Source: CAMDHY01 sp046156265 (lineage in GTDB: Bacteria > Pseudomonadota > Alphaproteobacteria > Rhizobiales > Segnochrobactraceae). Taken from it: DNA of 64,000 nt. The DNA is taken from assembly GCF_046156265.1 (NCBI RefSeq), contig NZ_JAWDIR010000006.1:12464-76463 (forward strand), written 5' to 3'. Positions 17,051 through 25,762 of this stretch are shown piece by piece (the stretch's first letter is position 1; each line of letters starts with the position of its first letter). The notes beneath the pieces are model-generated. The model was not told the DNA's origin and made no database searches. It worked only from the letters and a program-made list of their open reading frames with translations. A program made the translations under genes and the position numbers.

Positions 17051-17926
17051 ATGGATGTCGGCTTCATCGGGGCCGGCCGCATGGGCCGCGTCATGATCGC
17101 CAACCTCGTGCGCGCCGGGCATCGTGTCCGTGCCTTCGACGCGGCGCCCGAGGCCGTCGCCGCGGCCGTCGAGGCGGGCGCGCAGGCGGCCTCCAGCGCG
17201 GCCGACGCCTTCGGCGGCGACGCCGTCATCTCGATGCTGCCGAACGACAAGGCGATGCGCGCCGTCTTCGGCCCCGGCGGCATCCTGCCGGAGGGCGGGT
17301 CCGCCACCGTCCACATCAACATGGCGACCGCCTCGGTCGACTGCGCCACCGACCTCACCGCCTTCCACGCCGAGCGCGGTGTCGCCTATGTGGCGGCGCC
17401 TGTGTTCGGCCGGCCGGAGATGGCGGCGGAGCGGCAGCTCAACATCATGGCGGCCGGCGACGACGCGGCGATCGCCCGCGTGCAGCCGCTGTTCGACGCC
17501 ATGGGCAAGAAGACCTGGCGCCTCGGTCCCGATCCGCGCCAGGCGAATGTCGCCAAGATCGCCGGCAACCTGATGGTCGCCTGCATGCTGGAGGCGATGG
17601 GCGAGGCCTCGGTGCTGGCGAAGGCCTACGGGCTCGAGCCGCAGACCGTCCTCGACACCGTCGTCGGCTCGCTGTTCGACGTGCCGATCTACCGCATCTA
17701 TTCGAAGTTCATCGGGGCGCAGGAGTTCGAACCGCCGGGCTTCGACATGCGCCTCGGCTTCAAGGACGCCAAGCTCGCCCTCGACGCTGGCGAGGCGGTG
17801 AACGCCGCGCTGCCGTTCGCCAGTGCGCTGCGCGACATCTATCTCGAGGCGCTCGCCCATGGCGGCGAGGGCAAGGACTGGTCCGGTCTGACGGCGGTCG
17901 GCCTGCGCCGCGCCGCGCTCGACTGA
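17051..17926 (+). CDS. NAD(P)-dependent oxidoreductase, 3-hydroxyisobutyrate dehydrogenase family
   Basis: This 291-residue beta-hydroxyacid dehydrogenase has the N-terminal GFIGAGRMG nucleotide motif (residues 4-12) and the substrate region APVFGRPEMAA. The catalytic lysine and conserved asparagine are in KIAGN (Lys169, Asn173). All hallmark residues are intact, and the family oxidises beta-hydroxy acids to semialdehydes. An aldehyde dehydrogenase gene follows at 18180, so a hydroxyacid to semialdehyde to acid (or acyl-CoA) sequence is plausible. Confidence 0.9.
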   Translation: MDVGFIGAGRMGRVMIANLVRAGHRVRAFDAAPEAVAAAVEAGAQAASSAADAFGGDAVISMLPNDKAMRAVFGPGGILPEGGSATVHINMATASVDCATDLTAFHAERGVAYVAAPVFGRPEMAAERQLNIMAAGDDAAIARVQPLFDAMGKKTWRLGPDPRQANVAKIAGNLMVACMLEAMGEASVLAKAYGLEPQTVLDTVVGSLFDVPIYRIYSKFIGAQEFEPPGFDMRLGFKDAKLALDAGEAVNAALPFASALRDIYLEALAHGGEGKDWSGLTAVGLRRAALD

Positions 17927-18061
17927 GGCGACGGGCGGGCTTCCCGGCGGCGCTCCCTCCGCGCCCGAGACGACCTCCGGCGGGGCGGCGAGGGGAGGGC
18001 CGTCGTCGGTGGGCGACCATGGTTCGCCGGGCTTGCACCGTAAAGTGCGGAAGCTTTGGCC

Positions 18062-18073
18062 GGAACAAAAAAT
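18062..18073 (+). promoter_or_regulatory. A-rich motif shared by promoters of this cluster
   Basis: GGAACAAAAAAT lies 107 bases upstream of the aldehyde dehydrogenase start. The same core, AACAAAAA, recurs at 20934-20945 and 27766-27777, and a diverged version at 22781-22792, each in an intergenic region of this cluster. It is a candidate operator for the RpiR regulator encoded at 21597-22505. Confidence 0.4.
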
Positions 18074-18179
18074 TGCGGGACGACGGGGGAGTGTGTAAGG
18101 AACACGCTGCGGCCCGGCCGTGGCAAGGCAACGCCGCGGGGTTGTCGGCGGCTTCAATCAACAACAGGATGTGACGACG

Positions 18180-19661
18180 ATGGCAGCCGTCGACAGCACG
18201 ACCCACCGCACGCCGGCCCGCGACGTCCGCTTCCCCGAACTCGTTCTGCGCATCGCCGGCCGGCGCATCGAGCGCACCGGCGAGGGAACGCTCGCGGTCG
18301 TCAATCCCGCCACGGAGGAGGACCTCGGCCAGCTGCCGATCGCGGGCCGGGCGGAGCTCGAAGCGGCGGTGGCATCGGCGGCGCGCGGGTTCGAGGCGTG
18401 GTCCGAGACTGCGCCGCTGGCGCGATCGAACGTGCTGCGCGAGGCCGCGCGGATCGTCCGGTCCCGCCTCGACGATCTCGCACACACGCTGACGCTGGAG
18501 CAGGGCAAGCCGGTCGCCCTCGCCCGCGCAGAGTGGACGAGCACGGCGGAAGCGCTGGAGTGGGCGGGGGAGGAGGGCCGGCGCGTCTACGGGCGGGTGA
18601 TCCCGGCGCGCTCGAACGTCGTGACGCAGACCGCCTACAAGGTTCCGCTCGGCCCGGTGGCGGCCTTCTCGCCCTGGAATTTTCCCGCCTGGACGGCCGT
18701 GCAGAAGCTCGCGCCGGCGCTCGCCTCCGGCTGCTCCGTGGTGATCAAGGGCGCCGAGGAGACCCCGGCGACGGTGCTTCTGCTGGCGGAGGCGCTGTTC
18801 GAGGCCGGGTTGCCGTCGGACGTGCTGAACGTCGTCTACGGCCGCCCGGCGGAGATTTCCGATTTCCTGATCGCATCACCGGTGATCCGCAAGATCACCT
18901 TCACCGGCTCGGTGCCGGTCGGCCGCGACCTCGCGGCCAAGGCGGGCCGGGCGCTGAAGCGGGTGACGATGGAACTCGGCGGCCACGGACCGGTGATCGT
19001 CGCCAGGGACGCCGATGTCGAGCGGGCGGCGACGCTCGGCGCCGTCGCCAAGTTCCGCAACGCCGGGCAGGTGTGCGTGTCACCCACCCGCTTCCTCGTG
19101 CAGCGCCAGCACTACGACCACTTCCTGGAGCTTTTCGTTGCCGCGGCGGATGCCCTGAAGGTCGGCGAGGGCGTCGATCCGGACACCGGCATGGGGCCGC
19201 TCGCCAACCCGCGCCGGCTCGCGGCGATGGAGGAGTTCGTGGCCGACGCTGCGGCGAGCGGCGCGACACGGCACGCCGGCGGGCACCGTCTCAACCGGCC
19301 GGGCTACTTCTTCCAGCCGACGGTCTTCGGCGCCGTGCCGACGGCCGCCCGGATGATGAACGAGGAGGTGTTCGGCCCGATCGCGGCGATCAACGCCTTC
19401 GACGATATCGACGAGGCGATCGCCGAGGCGAACCGGCTCGACTACGGGCTCGCCGCATACTGCTTCACGGATTCGAACAAGACCGCCGAGCATCTGCGCC
19501 GCCGTGTCCGCTCCGGCATGCTGGCGATCAACCACTACCAGATCGCCTCGTCGGAGACGCCCTTCGGCGGCACCCGCGACAGCGGGTTCGGTGCCGAAGG
19601 CGGCATCGAAGGGATCGAGGCCTACCTCGAGACCCGCTACGTCACCCACATGACGGCGTGA
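18180..19661 (+). CDS. NAD(P)-dependent aldehyde dehydrogenase
   Basis: This 493-residue ALDH is full-length. The asparagine of SPWNFPAW, catalytic Glu265 (MELGGHGP) and nucleophile Cys299 (GQVCVSP) are all present, as is the C-terminal TPFGGTRDSGFG segment. The ATG at 18180 is preferred because the 20 preceding in-frame residues are not family-like. It most resembles succinate-semialdehyde/lactaldehyde-type enzymes and would oxidise the aldehyde produced by the neighbouring monooxygenase or dehydrogenase steps. Confidence 0.92.
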   Translation: MAAVDSTTHRTPARDVRFPELVLRIAGRRIERTGEGTLAVVNPATEEDLGQLPIAGRAELEAAVASAARGFEAWSETAPLARSNVLREAARIVRSRLDDLAHTLTLEQGKPVALARAEWTSTAEALEWAGEEGRRVYGRVIPARSNVVTQTAYKVPLGPVAAFSPWNFPAWTAVQKLAPALASGCSVVIKGAEETPATVLLLAEALFEAGLPSDVLNVVYGRPAEISDFLIASPVIRKITFTGSVPVGRDLAAKAGRALKRVTMELGGHGPVIVARDADVERAATLGAVAKFRNAGQVCVSPTRFLVQRQHYDHFLELFVAAADALKVGEGVDPDTGMGPLANPRRLAAMEEFVADAAASGATRHAGGHRLNRPGYFFQPTVFGAVPTAARMMNEEVFGPIAAINAFDDIDEAIAEANRLDYGLAAYCFTDSNKTAEHLRRRVRSGMLAINHYQIASSETPFGGTRDSGFGAEGGIEGIEAYLETRYVTHMTA

Positions 19662-19678
19662 ACCTGCGCGCCGCCCCG

Positions 19679-19696
19679 GACCGGCGCCCGCCGGTC
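19679..19696. terminator. Hairpin between convergent ALDH and LLM oxidoreductase genes
   Basis: GACCGGC-GCCC-GCCGGTC is a perfect 7-bp stem with a 4-base loop in the 33-bp convergent gap, touching the stop codon of the minus-strand gene. It probably serves as a bidirectional terminator. Confidence 0.6.
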
Positions 19697-20804
19697 AGGC
19701 GTGCACCGTCGTGGCGGCGTGGCGGGAGAAGGCAGGCATGATACGCTCGGCGAGCTCCGTCATGCCGTAGCGTTCGCGCGCCTCGTTGACGCCGGTCCAG
19801 TCCATGGCGGCGAGCAGCAGCGTGCCGAACGGGCCGACCTGGTCGCGGAAGGCGACGAGCCGGTCCAGCACCGTCTTCGGGGTGCCGTAGATCACCATGT
19901 GCTCGATCAGGCCCTCGATCGTCACGTCGTCGTCCGACATGTCCCGATGCGGCCGCATGGCGATCGTATAGCCGCTGTTCTTCATGCCTTCCCAAAGATA
20001 CTTGTAGTAGAAATGCGTACTGCCCCGCGGGTCCAGCGCGCGTTCCTTCGCCTCCGCTGCCGTCGGCGCGACGACGATGTTGCGGGCGACACGCCATTCC
20101 TCGCCGTTGGGGCGGCGGCCGGCCTCGCGGCAACCCTCCAGGTACTTCCCCCAGTGCGTCGCGACGCTGTCGGCGGGAATGAAGTTCGCGCTGATCGGAA
20201 TCCAGCCCTGCATCGCCGCCGTCTTGACGCTCGCCGAGCTCGGGCTCATCGCCGAGACCGCGATCGGGGGATGGGGCTGCTGCAGTGGCTTCGGCATGTA
20301 GCCGACACCGAGCGACGGCACGATGGCGCGCTGGATCTCGATGTCCCAGTGGCGCCCGTTGATCTGGTAGGGCGGGTCCTGCGACCAGATCTTCAGGATG
20401 ATGTCGATGCTCTCGAGCATCTTCTCGCCGCGCAGCAGCGGGTCCTGATTGCCGAACAGCTCGAGATCACTGGCGAGGCCGCCGGGGCCGATGCCGAACA
20501 GGAAACGCCCGTTGCTCATGTGGTCGAACTGCGCCACCTCGCCGGCGACGATCGCCGGGTGGTGGTTCGGCAGGTTGATGACGCCGGTGCCGAGCTTGAT
20601 GCGGCTCGTCAGCGGCAGCAGCGAGGCGAGAAACATCAGCGGCGAGGTCAGCGGCTCGGTCGTCGCGGAGAAATGTTCGCCGACCCACGCCTCCGAGAAC
20701 CCGAGCTTTTCGGAGAACACGATCTTCTCCGTGTCCTCGTGGAGCATGTCCCGCAGCCGCCGCCCCGGCATGTGGATCGGCATCATGAAGAGACCCAGAT
20801 GCAT
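19695..20804 (-). CDS. LLM-class flavin-dependent monooxygenase (bacterial luciferase-like), copy 1
   Basis: This 369-residue TIM-barrel flavin enzyme starts MHLGLFMMPIH, the family's usual N-terminus. Key segments are SEAWVGEHFS, KLGTGVINLPNHHP and the FMN-phosphate region FGIGPGGLASDLELFG. These enzymes need reduced flavin from a partner reductase, and such a reductase is encoded divergently at 21056. A clear paralogue lies at 27857. Likely reactions are hydroxylation or Baeyer-Villiger oxidation of a small organic compound. Confidence 0.92.
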   Translation of the reverse strand: MHLGLFMMPIHMPGRRLRDMLHEDTEKIVFSEKLGFSEAWVGEHFSATTEPLTSPLMFLASLLPLTSRIKLGTGVINLPNHHPAIVAGEVAQFDHMSNGRFLFGIGPGGLASDLELFGNQDPLLRGEKMLESIDIILKIWSQDPPYQINGRHWDIEIQRAIVPSLGVGYMPKPLQQPHPPIAVSAMSPSSASVKTAAMQGWIPISANFIPADSVATHWGKYLEGCREAGRRPNGEEWRVARNIVVAPTAAEAKERALDPRGSTHFYYKYLWEGMKNSGYTIAMRPHRDMSDDDVTIEGLIEHMVIYGTPKTVLDRLVAFRDQVGPFGTLLLAAMDWTGVNEARERYGMTELAERIMPAFSRHAATTVHA

Positions 20805-20932
20805 CAGACGTCGGGCTCCGGAAGCTGCCTGGAATCCGGCGGATGGCCGACGGCAGCGACGGCTCGGACAGTACCAACGGCACCCCGCGATGCAAGCCGC
20901 CCTCACCGTGGACGGGGCCTTCCGGATCGATA

Positions 20933-20976
20933 TGCAACAAAAAATCCAAAGAGCAATCTTTGAACAATCCGTTGCA
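20933..20976. promoter_or_regulatory. Concentric double dyad between divergent monooxygenase and flavin reductase genes
   Basis: Outer arms TGCAAC (20933-20938) and GTTGCA (20971-20976) and inner arms CAAAGA (20947-20952) and TCTTTG (20957-20962) are perfect inverse pairs with the same centre, 20954.5. The element is A/T-rich against a GC-rich background and sits in the 251-bp bidirectional promoter region. It includes one copy of the shared AACAAAAA motif. A dimer-of-dimers operator for the nearby RpiR protein is the favoured reading. Confidence 0.55.
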
Positions 20977-21055
20977 CGCCGCGGCGAGACCGGGTAGACG
21001 GGAGGTGGGCCTCGCGGGGCGCAACGGGCGGATACCGGGGGAGCGGAGATCGCAG

Positions 21056-21580
21056 ATGGTCGACGTCGAGGCAGTCGAAGCCGGCTTCAAGCGCGCGATG
21101 CGCCAGCTCGCCGGCGGCGTCGCGGTCATCGCCTCCGGCCGGGGCGACCTGCGCCGCGGACTGACGGCGACGGCCGTCTGCAGTCTCTCCGCCTCTCCGG
21201 CCCGGCTCCTCGTCTGCGTCAACCGCTCCGCCGAGGCGCACGACGTCATCGCCGGGACGCGCAGCTTCTCGGTCAATATCCTCGGCGACGACCAGCAGTG
21301 GGTCGCCGAGCGGTTCGCGGCGATGGACGGCTCGAAGGGGGCCGTCCGCTTCGCCGGCGAACCGTGGACGGAGCTCGTCACCGGGGCGCCCGTGCTGCCC
21401 TCGGCGATCGCCGCCTTCGACTGTGAGCTCGAGACCGAGATGGCAACTGAGACGCACACCATCTACATCGGCCGGGTTGTCGAGACGAGATGCGACGATG
21501 CCGGCATGCCGCTCGTCTACCACCAGCGACAGTTCTGCGCCCCGACGCCGCTCTCCGAGCGCCTGCTCGCGACGGGTTGA
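21056..21580 (+). CDS. Flavin reductase (FMN-binding split-barrel, HpaC-like)
   Basis: This 174-residue protein starts MVDVEAVEAGFKRAMRQLAGGV. The family motif GLTATAVCSLSASPARLLVCVNRSA and the later AVLPSAIAAFDC-like region place it in the NAD(P)H:flavin oxidoreductases that feed two-component monooxygenases. It is divergent from the LLM monooxygenase at 20804 and may also serve the paralogue at 27857, which has no reductase of its own. Confidence 0.92.
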   Translation: MVDVEAVEAGFKRAMRQLAGGVAVIASGRGDLRRGLTATAVCSLSASPARLLVCVNRSAEAHDVIAGTRSFSVNILGDDQQWVAERFAAMDGSKGAVRFAGEPWTELVTGAPVLPSAIAAFDCELETEMATETHTIYIGRVVETRCDDAGMPLVYHQRQFCAPTPLSERLLATG

Positions 21581-21596
21581 CGGGGCGGTGCCGGCG

Positions 21597-22505
21597 TCAC
21601 CAGCCGAGTGGATCGAACTGGGCCATGTCCGGCAGCTGGAAGCGGCTCGGGTTGGTGCGGTTGGCGACCTGCATGCCGAGGATGTGCACCAGCGTCAGCG
21701 GGCCGGCCAGCGTCGGCACCGGCTGCGTGCTGTTGGTCGACGCCTGCAAGGTGACATGGCCGTCCTCGCGCGGCCGCGGATCGGGGCCGATGACGATCAG
21801 CTTGCAGTTGGCGCGGAGCGCCACGGCGATCTCGGCGAGGGTTTCGTCGGAGCGCTCGTGGGATATCTCGATGAAGACGATGACGTCGCCGGCCCTCGCG
21901 AGATGGATCGCCTCGGCCGATCGGGCGCTGCCGGCCTCCAGCAGTCTGGCATCGCGCGGCAACAGGGTCAGCATTCGAGTCAGGTGCGCGCCGACGGCCA
22001 TCCCGTCCAGGCCGCAGACCACCCAGACGATGCGGGCGGCGACCAGCAGCTTCACCGCGCGCTCGAGCTCCTCCATCGACAGGCGCTCCAGCAGCGTCTG
22101 CAGGCTGGTGATCTCGGCGGCGATGATGTTGCGCACACCGTCGCTCGACTTCTGGTTGCCGCGCGCCGCGAGCTGCTGGTCGAGGCGTGAGATGCGCGAA
22201 TTCAGGCCCTGAGCCTTCGCGTACATCCCGGCCTTGAAGATCAGCTGCATCTCCTTGAAGCCGTCGTAGCCCATATGCTTTGCAAAACGGACGATGGTCG
22301 ACGGATGAACTCCGATATGCCCGGCGAGTACACGAACCGGTGCCAGCGCCACCTCGTCAGAATTGTCGATGAAGTAGCGCGCGACCTGCTGGAACTGCGG
22401 GCTCAACTGGGCGAGGCGATCGTCGGTATGCTTGAGAAGGCCGGGCAGATCGCGCGGACTGGTGCTGCGCAGGGTCGTGGTGTTCGTGGCGAGAGGCGAC
22501 GGCAT
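21597..22505 (-). CDS. MurR/RpiR-family regulator (HTH plus SIS domain), copy 1
   Basis: This 302-residue protein has an N-terminal RpiR helix-turn-helix (about residues 20-95, with LAGHIGVHPSTIVRFAKHMGYDGFKEM) and a C-terminal SIS domain (about 125-270) that normally binds a phosphosugar. It is convergent with the flavin reductase gene, 16 bases from its stop, and reads away from the ribose-type ABC operon starting at 22954. Its place between the monooxygenase genes and the importer suggests it controls both arms. Confidence 0.9.
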   Translation of the reverse strand: MPSPLATNTTTLRSTSPRDLPGLLKHTDDRLAQLSPQFQQVARYFIDNSDEVALAPVRVLAGHIGVHPSTIVRFAKHMGYDGFKEMQLIFKAGMYAKAQGLNSRISRLDQQLAARGNQKSSDGVRNIIAAEITSLQTLLERLSMEELERAVKLLVAARIVWVVCGLDGMAVGAHLTRMLTLLPRDARLLEAGSARSAEAIHLARAGDVIVFIEISHERSDETLAEIAVALRANCKLIVIGPDPRPREDGHVTLQASTNSTQPVPTLAGPLTLVHILGMQVANRTNPSRFQLPDMAQFDPLGW

Positions 22506-22953
22506 GTCCGGCTCTTGTTCGAGGGCTGCGGCGCCACCCTACCGGCCCGGTGCCGGGTGCGCCAGTTCGCGGCCGGCGGCGACGCGCTGCCCCATCCGCC
22601 ACCGTGCCCGCACCGGGTCCAACGACGTTCACCCGCACAGGTGGTCGCGCCGATGGCGTCCCCCGCAGCCGACCGCGTTGCCGCCGCGGGGCCGCGAAAG
22701 GATGGGTCGCGCGCGTCGCTCCGGCGGGTCGCGCCGACGGAAGGACCACGGCCGCACTCTCACACCAGCGTGGCGGTCTCGCAACACAGAATGCAGAGAC
22801 GGCACGCCAGCAATTTATGTTGTTGGCCGGCGCGGCCACTTGTAAGATGCGCTGTCTCTGGGGGGAGGTCGCGGCACCTGAGTATAAAATCCAGACGTTT
22901 CACGTCGCCCGCGCCACCAGACAATAAAATAAACTCGTCATGGAGGAAACGTC
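22506..22953. other. Divergent promoter region between rpiR-like and sugar-ABC operon
   Basis: No gene is supportable in these 448 bp. GCAACACAGAAT at 22781-22792 resembles the AACAAAAA motif of neighbouring promoters. An imperfect dyad CCAGCAA-N6-TTGTTGG spans 22807-22826. A/T-rich sequence around 22880-22935 precedes the ribosome site GGAGGA at 22942-22947 of the binding-protein gene. Confidence 0.45.
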
Positions 22954-24057
22954 GTGCATTCCTTGTTCTCCTGCAAGATCGGGCTGCTGGCGACGGCAGC
23001 CGTGCTGATGTCGATCGCTCCTGTCGCGGCAGCCGAAACCTATAACCCGGCCTGCTTCGTCCCCGCTCCGAATGCCAAGACGATCCAGACGGAAGCGAAG
23101 CCCGGCCCGTACCGGATCGCGCTGGTCAACGGGTTCGTTGGCAATGACTGGCGGATCAACATGATCCAGGCCGCCAAGGCATGGGCGGCTCTCCCGGAGA
23201 ACAAGGCCGATCTCAAGGAATTCAAGATCATCAGCGTCGGCAACGACGTCGCCGCGCAGATTTCGGCCCTCGATAACCTGATCGGCGCCGGCTACGACGG
23301 CATCGTGCTGAACGCCGTCAACGCCACCTCCTTCGGTCCGATCGTCAAGCGGGCGAAGCGCGCCGGCGTGGCGCTCGTTGCCTTCGACAACGTGCTCGAC
23401 ACCGACGAGATCGTTCAGGTCAACGAGGACCAGTTCCAGCTCGGCGAAATCAAGGCGAAGGACGTCGTGGAGCGGCTGAAGGGCAAGGAGAACCCGAAGG
23501 TCCTCGAGGTGCGCGGCCTGCCGGGCAACTCCGTCGACCGCGACAACCATGACGGCATGCGCAGCGTGCTCGACAAGGTGCCCGGCATCCAGGTCACCGA
23601 GGTGGTCGGCAACTGGGACACCGGCACGGTGCAGAAGGTGGTCGCCGACGTGCTCGCCACCCAGGGCCAGTTTGACGGCGTCGTCTGCCAGCACGGCTGC
23701 GCCGGCGTCGTGCGGGCGCTGATCGACGCCAAGATGCCGATGATCCCGATCGCCGGCGACGCCGAGAACGGCACGCGCATCATCATGGCCGAGCAGAAGG
23801 TGCAAGGGCTGTCCGCCGCGCAGGCCCCGGCGATGTCGGCCGTGACGATGCAGGCGCTGATCGCCCAGCTGAAGGGCGAGCCGATGCCGAGCCTCGTCAG
23901 TCTCGCGATCCCGGCGATCAAGACCGAAGAGCTGAAGGACGGCGTCAACTACTGGACCAGCCTGCCGAACACCTTCTACGCGGCGACCTCCTTCCCGGCT
24001 TGCGGGATCGACTTCACCGCCGAGCAGATCATGAGCCAGACGCCCGACAACACGTAA
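22954..24057 (+). CDS. Sugar-type ABC transporter substrate-binding protein (RbsB-like)
   Basis: This 367-residue protein starts at a GTG seven bases after GGAGGA. A signal peptide ends near VAAA-ETYNP (residue 28). The mature protein is a periplasmic-binding-protein type I fold with DNLIGAGYDGIVLNAVNATSF and VALVAFDNVLDTDE segments. The mature sequence has several cysteines (PACF, VCQHGCAG, FPACG), and a disulfide is possible. It is encoded first, before the ATPase and two permeases. Confidence 0.93.
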   Translation: MHSLFSCKIGLLATAAVLMSIAPVAAAETYNPACFVPAPNAKTIQTEAKPGPYRIALVNGFVGNDWRINMIQAAKAWAALPENKADLKEFKIISVGNDVAAQISALDNLIGAGYDGIVLNAVNATSFGPIVKRAKRAGVALVAFDNVLDTDEIVQVNEDQFQLGEIKAKDVVERLKGKENPKVLEVRGLPGNSVDRDNHDGMRSVLDKVPGIQVTEVVGNWDTGTVQKVVADVLATQGQFDGVVCQHGCAGVVRALIDAKMPMIPIAGDAENGTRIIMAEQKVQGLSAAQAPAMSAVTMQALIAQLKGEPMPSLVSLAIPAIKTEELKDGVNYWTSLPNTFYAATSFPACGIDFTAEQIMSQTPDNT

Positions 24058-24068
24058 ACGCCCCGCCG

Positions 24069-24100
24069 ACCTTACGAAGGTTGCGTCCGGCCGGCGACGC
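24069..24100 (+). promoter_or_regulatory. Two small hairpins after the binding-protein gene
   Basis: ACCTT-ACG-AAGGT (24069-24081) and GCGTC-N8-GACGC (24083-24100) lie in the 46-bp gap between binding protein and ATPase. Such intercistronic stems often protect the abundant upstream transcript from 3' decay. Confidence 0.4.
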
Positions 24101-24103
24101 TCG

Positions 24104-25762
24104 ATGCTCGTCATCGACGTCGCCGGCCCCTCCCACCGATTGCGGGCGGTGACCGTGAGTTCCACCATTGCGTCGCACCGGGCAGCGGGCCCGGCTCCAG
24201 ACGGCCCGATCACGTCCGCCGCCGGTCACAGCGCCGGCGCGGGCGGCGATTTCGTCTCGCTCGCCGGCATCTCGAAGAGCTACGGCGGCACGAACGCGCT
24301 GCAGTCCGTCGACCTCCTGATCCGCCGGGCCTCGATCCACGCCATCCTCGGCGAGAACGGCGCCGGCAAGAGCACGCTGATCAAGGTGCTCACCGGCGTC
24401 GTTCGCCCCGATGCCGGCACCGTGACGATCGATGGCGAGGAACTGGCCGTGCGCTCGCCGGCGACGGCGGCGGCCGCTGGCATCGCCTGCGTGTTCCAGG
24501 AGCTCTCGCTGGTTCCCGACCTGTCGGTGGCCGACAACATCTTCCTGGCGCACGGCAGCGGGCCGGTCGGCTTCATCAACCGCGGCCGGCAGCGGAAGGC
24601 CGCTGAGGCGCTGTTGCGCGAACTCGGCTCAGAGGTGCACCCGACCGACATCGTGCGCTCGCTCACCTTGTCGGAGGCACAGCTCGTCGAGATCGCCAAG
24701 GCGCTGGCGAAGCGGCCGCGGCTTTTGATCCTCGACGAAGCGACCTCGGCGCTCGGCGAGCAGCAGGTCGGCCGGCTGTTCCAGATCCTGCGGCGCCAGC
24801 GCGACGAGGGCGTGTCGATCCTCTACATCACCCACCGGATGCACGAGGTGGACACGCTCTGCGACACCTGCTCGGTCTTCCGAAACGGCCGGCATGTGGA
24901 GACCTTCGCGCAGGGCACGCGGTCGCCGGACGCGGTCGTCGAACTGATGCTCGGGCGCTCGGTGTCGCAGATCTATCCACCGAAGCCCGCACCGGCCTCC
25001 GGTCCGCCGCTGCTCGAGGTGAGTGGCCTCACCTGGGACGGCCGCATCGACAAGGTGAGCTTCGTCGTCCGGCCGGGCGAGATCTACGGGATCGGTGGCC
25101 TCGAGGGCCACGGCCAGCACGAGACGCTGCTCGCACTTTTCGGTGTGCTGCGAAACGTCAGCGGCGAGATCCGCTTCGACGGCCGCCCGGTCACCATCGG
25201 CAGCCCCGGGAAGGCAAAGTGCCGGGAACTCGGCATTGCGCTCGTCCCCGAGGACCGCAAGAGCGAGGGGCTGCACCTTCCCCTCACGATCGCCAACAAC
25301 CTCACCCTCAGCGTGCTCGACCGGCTGACCCGTTTCGGCGTGATCGATGCCGGCCGCCAGCGCCGGCTGGTCGATGAGCTGATGAAGCGTCTGCAGATCA
25401 AGGCATCAACGCCCAGGGCACCGGTCTCCTCGCTGTCGGGTGGCAACCAGCAGAAGGTGGTGCTCGCCAAGTGGCTCGCCTGTGACCCGCGCCTGATCCT
25501 GCTGTGCGATCCGACGCGCGGCATCGACGTCGGCACCAAGGCGGAGATCTACGGGCTGCTGCGAAGGCTCGCCGACGAGGGCGCGGCGATCGTGCTGCAC
25601 ACCACCGATTATGACGAGCTGATCGGGCTCTGCGACCGGGTCGGCATCTTCTATGGCGGCACCATCCTGCGCGAGCTCACCGGCGACGACATCAACGAGC
25701 GCAACATCCTGCGCGCCTCGTTCGCGCTCGCCGACGACGCTGCGGACGTGGGAGGCCGCTGA
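24104..25762 (+). CDS. Sugar ABC transporter, fused two-domain ATPase (RbsA-like)
   Basis: In this 552-residue protein the first ATPase domain has Walker A GENGAGKST (residues 83-91), a degenerate signature LTLSEAQ and Walker B LLILDEAT. The second domain has a degenerate P-loop (GGLEGHGQHET) but a full signature LSGGNQQK (444-451) and LLCDPTRGIDVGTK, the normal asymmetry of RbsA/MglA proteins. The first 45 residues are poorly conserved, and an in-frame GTG about 17 codons in is an alternative start. Confidence 0.93.
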   Translation: MLVIDVAGPSHRLRAVTVSSTIASHRAAGPAPDGPITSAAGHSAGAGGDFVSLAGISKSYGGTNALQSVDLLIRRASIHAILGENGAGKSTLIKVLTGVVRPDAGTVTIDGEELAVRSPATAAAAGIACVFQELSLVPDLSVADNIFLAHGSGPVGFINRGRQRKAAEALLRELGSEVHPTDIVRSLTLSEAQLVEIAKALAKRPRLLILDEATSALGEQQVGRLFQILRRQRDEGVSILYITHRMHEVDTLCDTCSVFRNGRHVETFAQGTRSPDAVVELMLGRSVSQIYPPKPAPASGPPLLEVSGLTWDGRIDKVSFVVRPGEIYGIGGLEGHGQHETLLALFGVLRNVSGEIRFDGRPVTIGSPGKAKCRELGIALVPEDRKSEGLHLPLTIANNLTLSVLDRLTRFGVIDAGRQRRLVDELMKRLQIKASTPRAPVSSLSGGNQQKVVLAKWLACDPRLILLCDPTRGIDVGTKAEIYGLLRRLADEGAAIVLHTTDYDELIGLCDRVGIFYGGTILRELTGDDINERNILRASFALADDAADVGGR

